This document shows, piece after piece, positions 16,664 through 17,011 of a stretch of DNA of 17,011 nt. The translations under genes were made by a program, and so were the position numbers. Where the stretch lies: assembly GCA_016707175.1 (NCBI GenBank), contig JADJIB010000013.1:1-17011 (forward strand), written 5' to 3'. Positions within the stretch are counted from its first letter, which is position 1. Each line of letters starts with the position of its first letter. Below the pieces are notes generated by a model. The model saw nothing but the letters and a program-made list of their open reading frames with translations, was not told where the DNA came from and searched no databases. The DNA comes from Candidatus Phosphoribacter hodrii. Lineage in GTDB: Bacteria > Actinomycetota > Actinomycetes > Actinomycetales > Dermatophilaceae.

Positions 16664-16784
16664 GATCGCCTCACCGCCGGGGTTCTCTTCATCATGCTCG
16701 CCGCCCCCGGCCTCCTCTCCATGTTCATCGCGCGCGCTGAAGGCCAGAGACCGCCGCGAGCACGACACCGACCACGACCTCTAG
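16566..16784 (+). CDS. Frame-broken small membrane protein (holin candidate)
   Basis: No single frame makes sense here, but pieces in succession suggest a two-helix protein: DAAWTALSAVR, then AVGIWAVLIA, then AGMPWLRS, then LTAGVLFIMLAAPGLLSMFI, then a charged tail ARDRREHDTDHDL ending in TAG at 16782-16784. Short hydrophobic helices plus a charged C-terminus fit a small holin, in keeping with the neighbouring amidase. The start cannot be fixed; the literal frame from GTG 16566 is only right for its last 13 residues. Confidence is limited because at least three frame changes must be assumed in about 200 bases. Confidence 0.35.
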   Translation: MARDPRRCLDRPVGGPRSASGRSSSRGGYAVVEIASPPGFSSSCSPPPASSPCSSRALKARDRREHDTDHDL

Positions 16785-16793
16785 GGAGCACCC

Positions 16794-17011
16794 GTGAACC
16801 CCCTCGCTGAACGCCCCGATATCCGCCGCCGCGTCCACATCGCGTTCTGGGGTTGGGCCTCACGCTCGGCGCCGCCCAGACCGGGTATGCCGCCGCACAG
16901 GCCGGACAGCCCGTGTGGGCTCAACGTCGCGCTGAGCGTCTACGCCTCCTCGGCGCGGGCATCGGCTACACCGCGCAGGCCAACACGCCCGGCTATACCG
17001 GCGAGCACGAA
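16794..17011 (+). CDS. Membrane protein of the lysis region, incomplete at window end, frame broken
   Basis: GTG 16794 has AGGGAGCA upstream at 16783-16790. The first 20 residues (MNPLAERPDIRRRVHIAFWG) are in one frame. After the G4 run at 16849-16852 the sense moves to LGLTLGAAQTGYAAAQAGQP, then near 16918 to LNVALSVYA, and near 16945 to LGAGIGYTAQANTPGYTG. The restored protein has two hydrophobic helices joined by a short loop, typical of small phage membrane proteins next to lysins, possibly the holin. No stop is reached before the window ends. Confidence 0.5.
   Translation, partial: MNPLAERPDIRRRVHIAFWGWASRSAPPRPGMPPHRPDSPCGLNVALSVYASSARASATPRRPTRPAIPAST

Noticed and set aside
1..17011. 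Defence system, CRISPR array, tRNA or integration module
   Set aside because: No spaced direct repeats, cloverleaf-like sequence, recombinase motifs or non-phage operon were seen; all intact genes fit a siphophage late region.

Overview
The window is a strongly GC-rich stretch of a tailed-phage or prophage genome carrying the late structural and lysis region. All convincing genes are on the + strand and are packed tightly, with many GTGA, ATGA or TAATG junctions and frequent GTG starts. Gene order and protein styles (HK97-type portal, ClpP-like prohead protease, HK97-type capsid, gp10-like neck protein, frameshifted tail-assembly chaperone, TP901-type tape measure) indicate a long, non-contractile-tailed siphophage. 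The base composition and protein styles suggest an actinobacterial host such as a Streptomyces-like or related high-GC Gram-positive; this host call is inference.

Layout. Packaging (10-1684): small and large terminase subunits. A small two-helix membrane protein (1674-1871) sits between terminase and portal. Head (1868-5190): portal, prohead protease, major capsid protein. A strong hairpin (5202-5236) follows the capsid gene. Neck and connector (5255-6617): gp6-like adaptor, a probable tail terminator or completion protein, and a gp10-like protein. Tail (6630-15294): a small acidic protein, the tail tube protein, the tail assembly chaperone with a CCCAAAA -1 frameshift site, the tape measure protein, a large minor tail protein with Ig/FN3-like repeats, a small structural-type protein, and a modular baseplate or tail-tip protein ending in a tail-collar-like domain. 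Lysis (15301-17011): a small helical protein, an N-acetylmuramoyl-L-alanine amidase, a small helical protein, a coiled-coil protein with one membrane helix, and one or two holin-like membrane proteins, the last running off the window.

How they work together. Terminase cuts and pumps DNA through the portal into a prohead built from the capsid protein, whose N-terminal delta region is removed by the protease. Connector proteins seal the head and join the tail, which polymerises around the tape measure with help from the G and GT chaperones. The tip proteins contact the host, and the amidase and membrane proteins would release progeny.

A major caveat is reading-frame integrity. The first 4.9 kb is clean. 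The capsid gene then carries one frame break at a C5-T-G5 tract, the tape measure carries about six, the next tail gene two, and from about 14.1 kb to the end nearly every gene is broken several times. Most breaks lie at or beside short G or C runs, and the protein families continue across each break in another frame. This looks more like uncorrected indels in a low-depth end of a long-read assembly than like biology, although decay of a prophage cannot be excluded from the sequence alone. I saw no tRNA, CRISPR array, insertion sequence, integrase, attachment site or convincing minus-strand gene.
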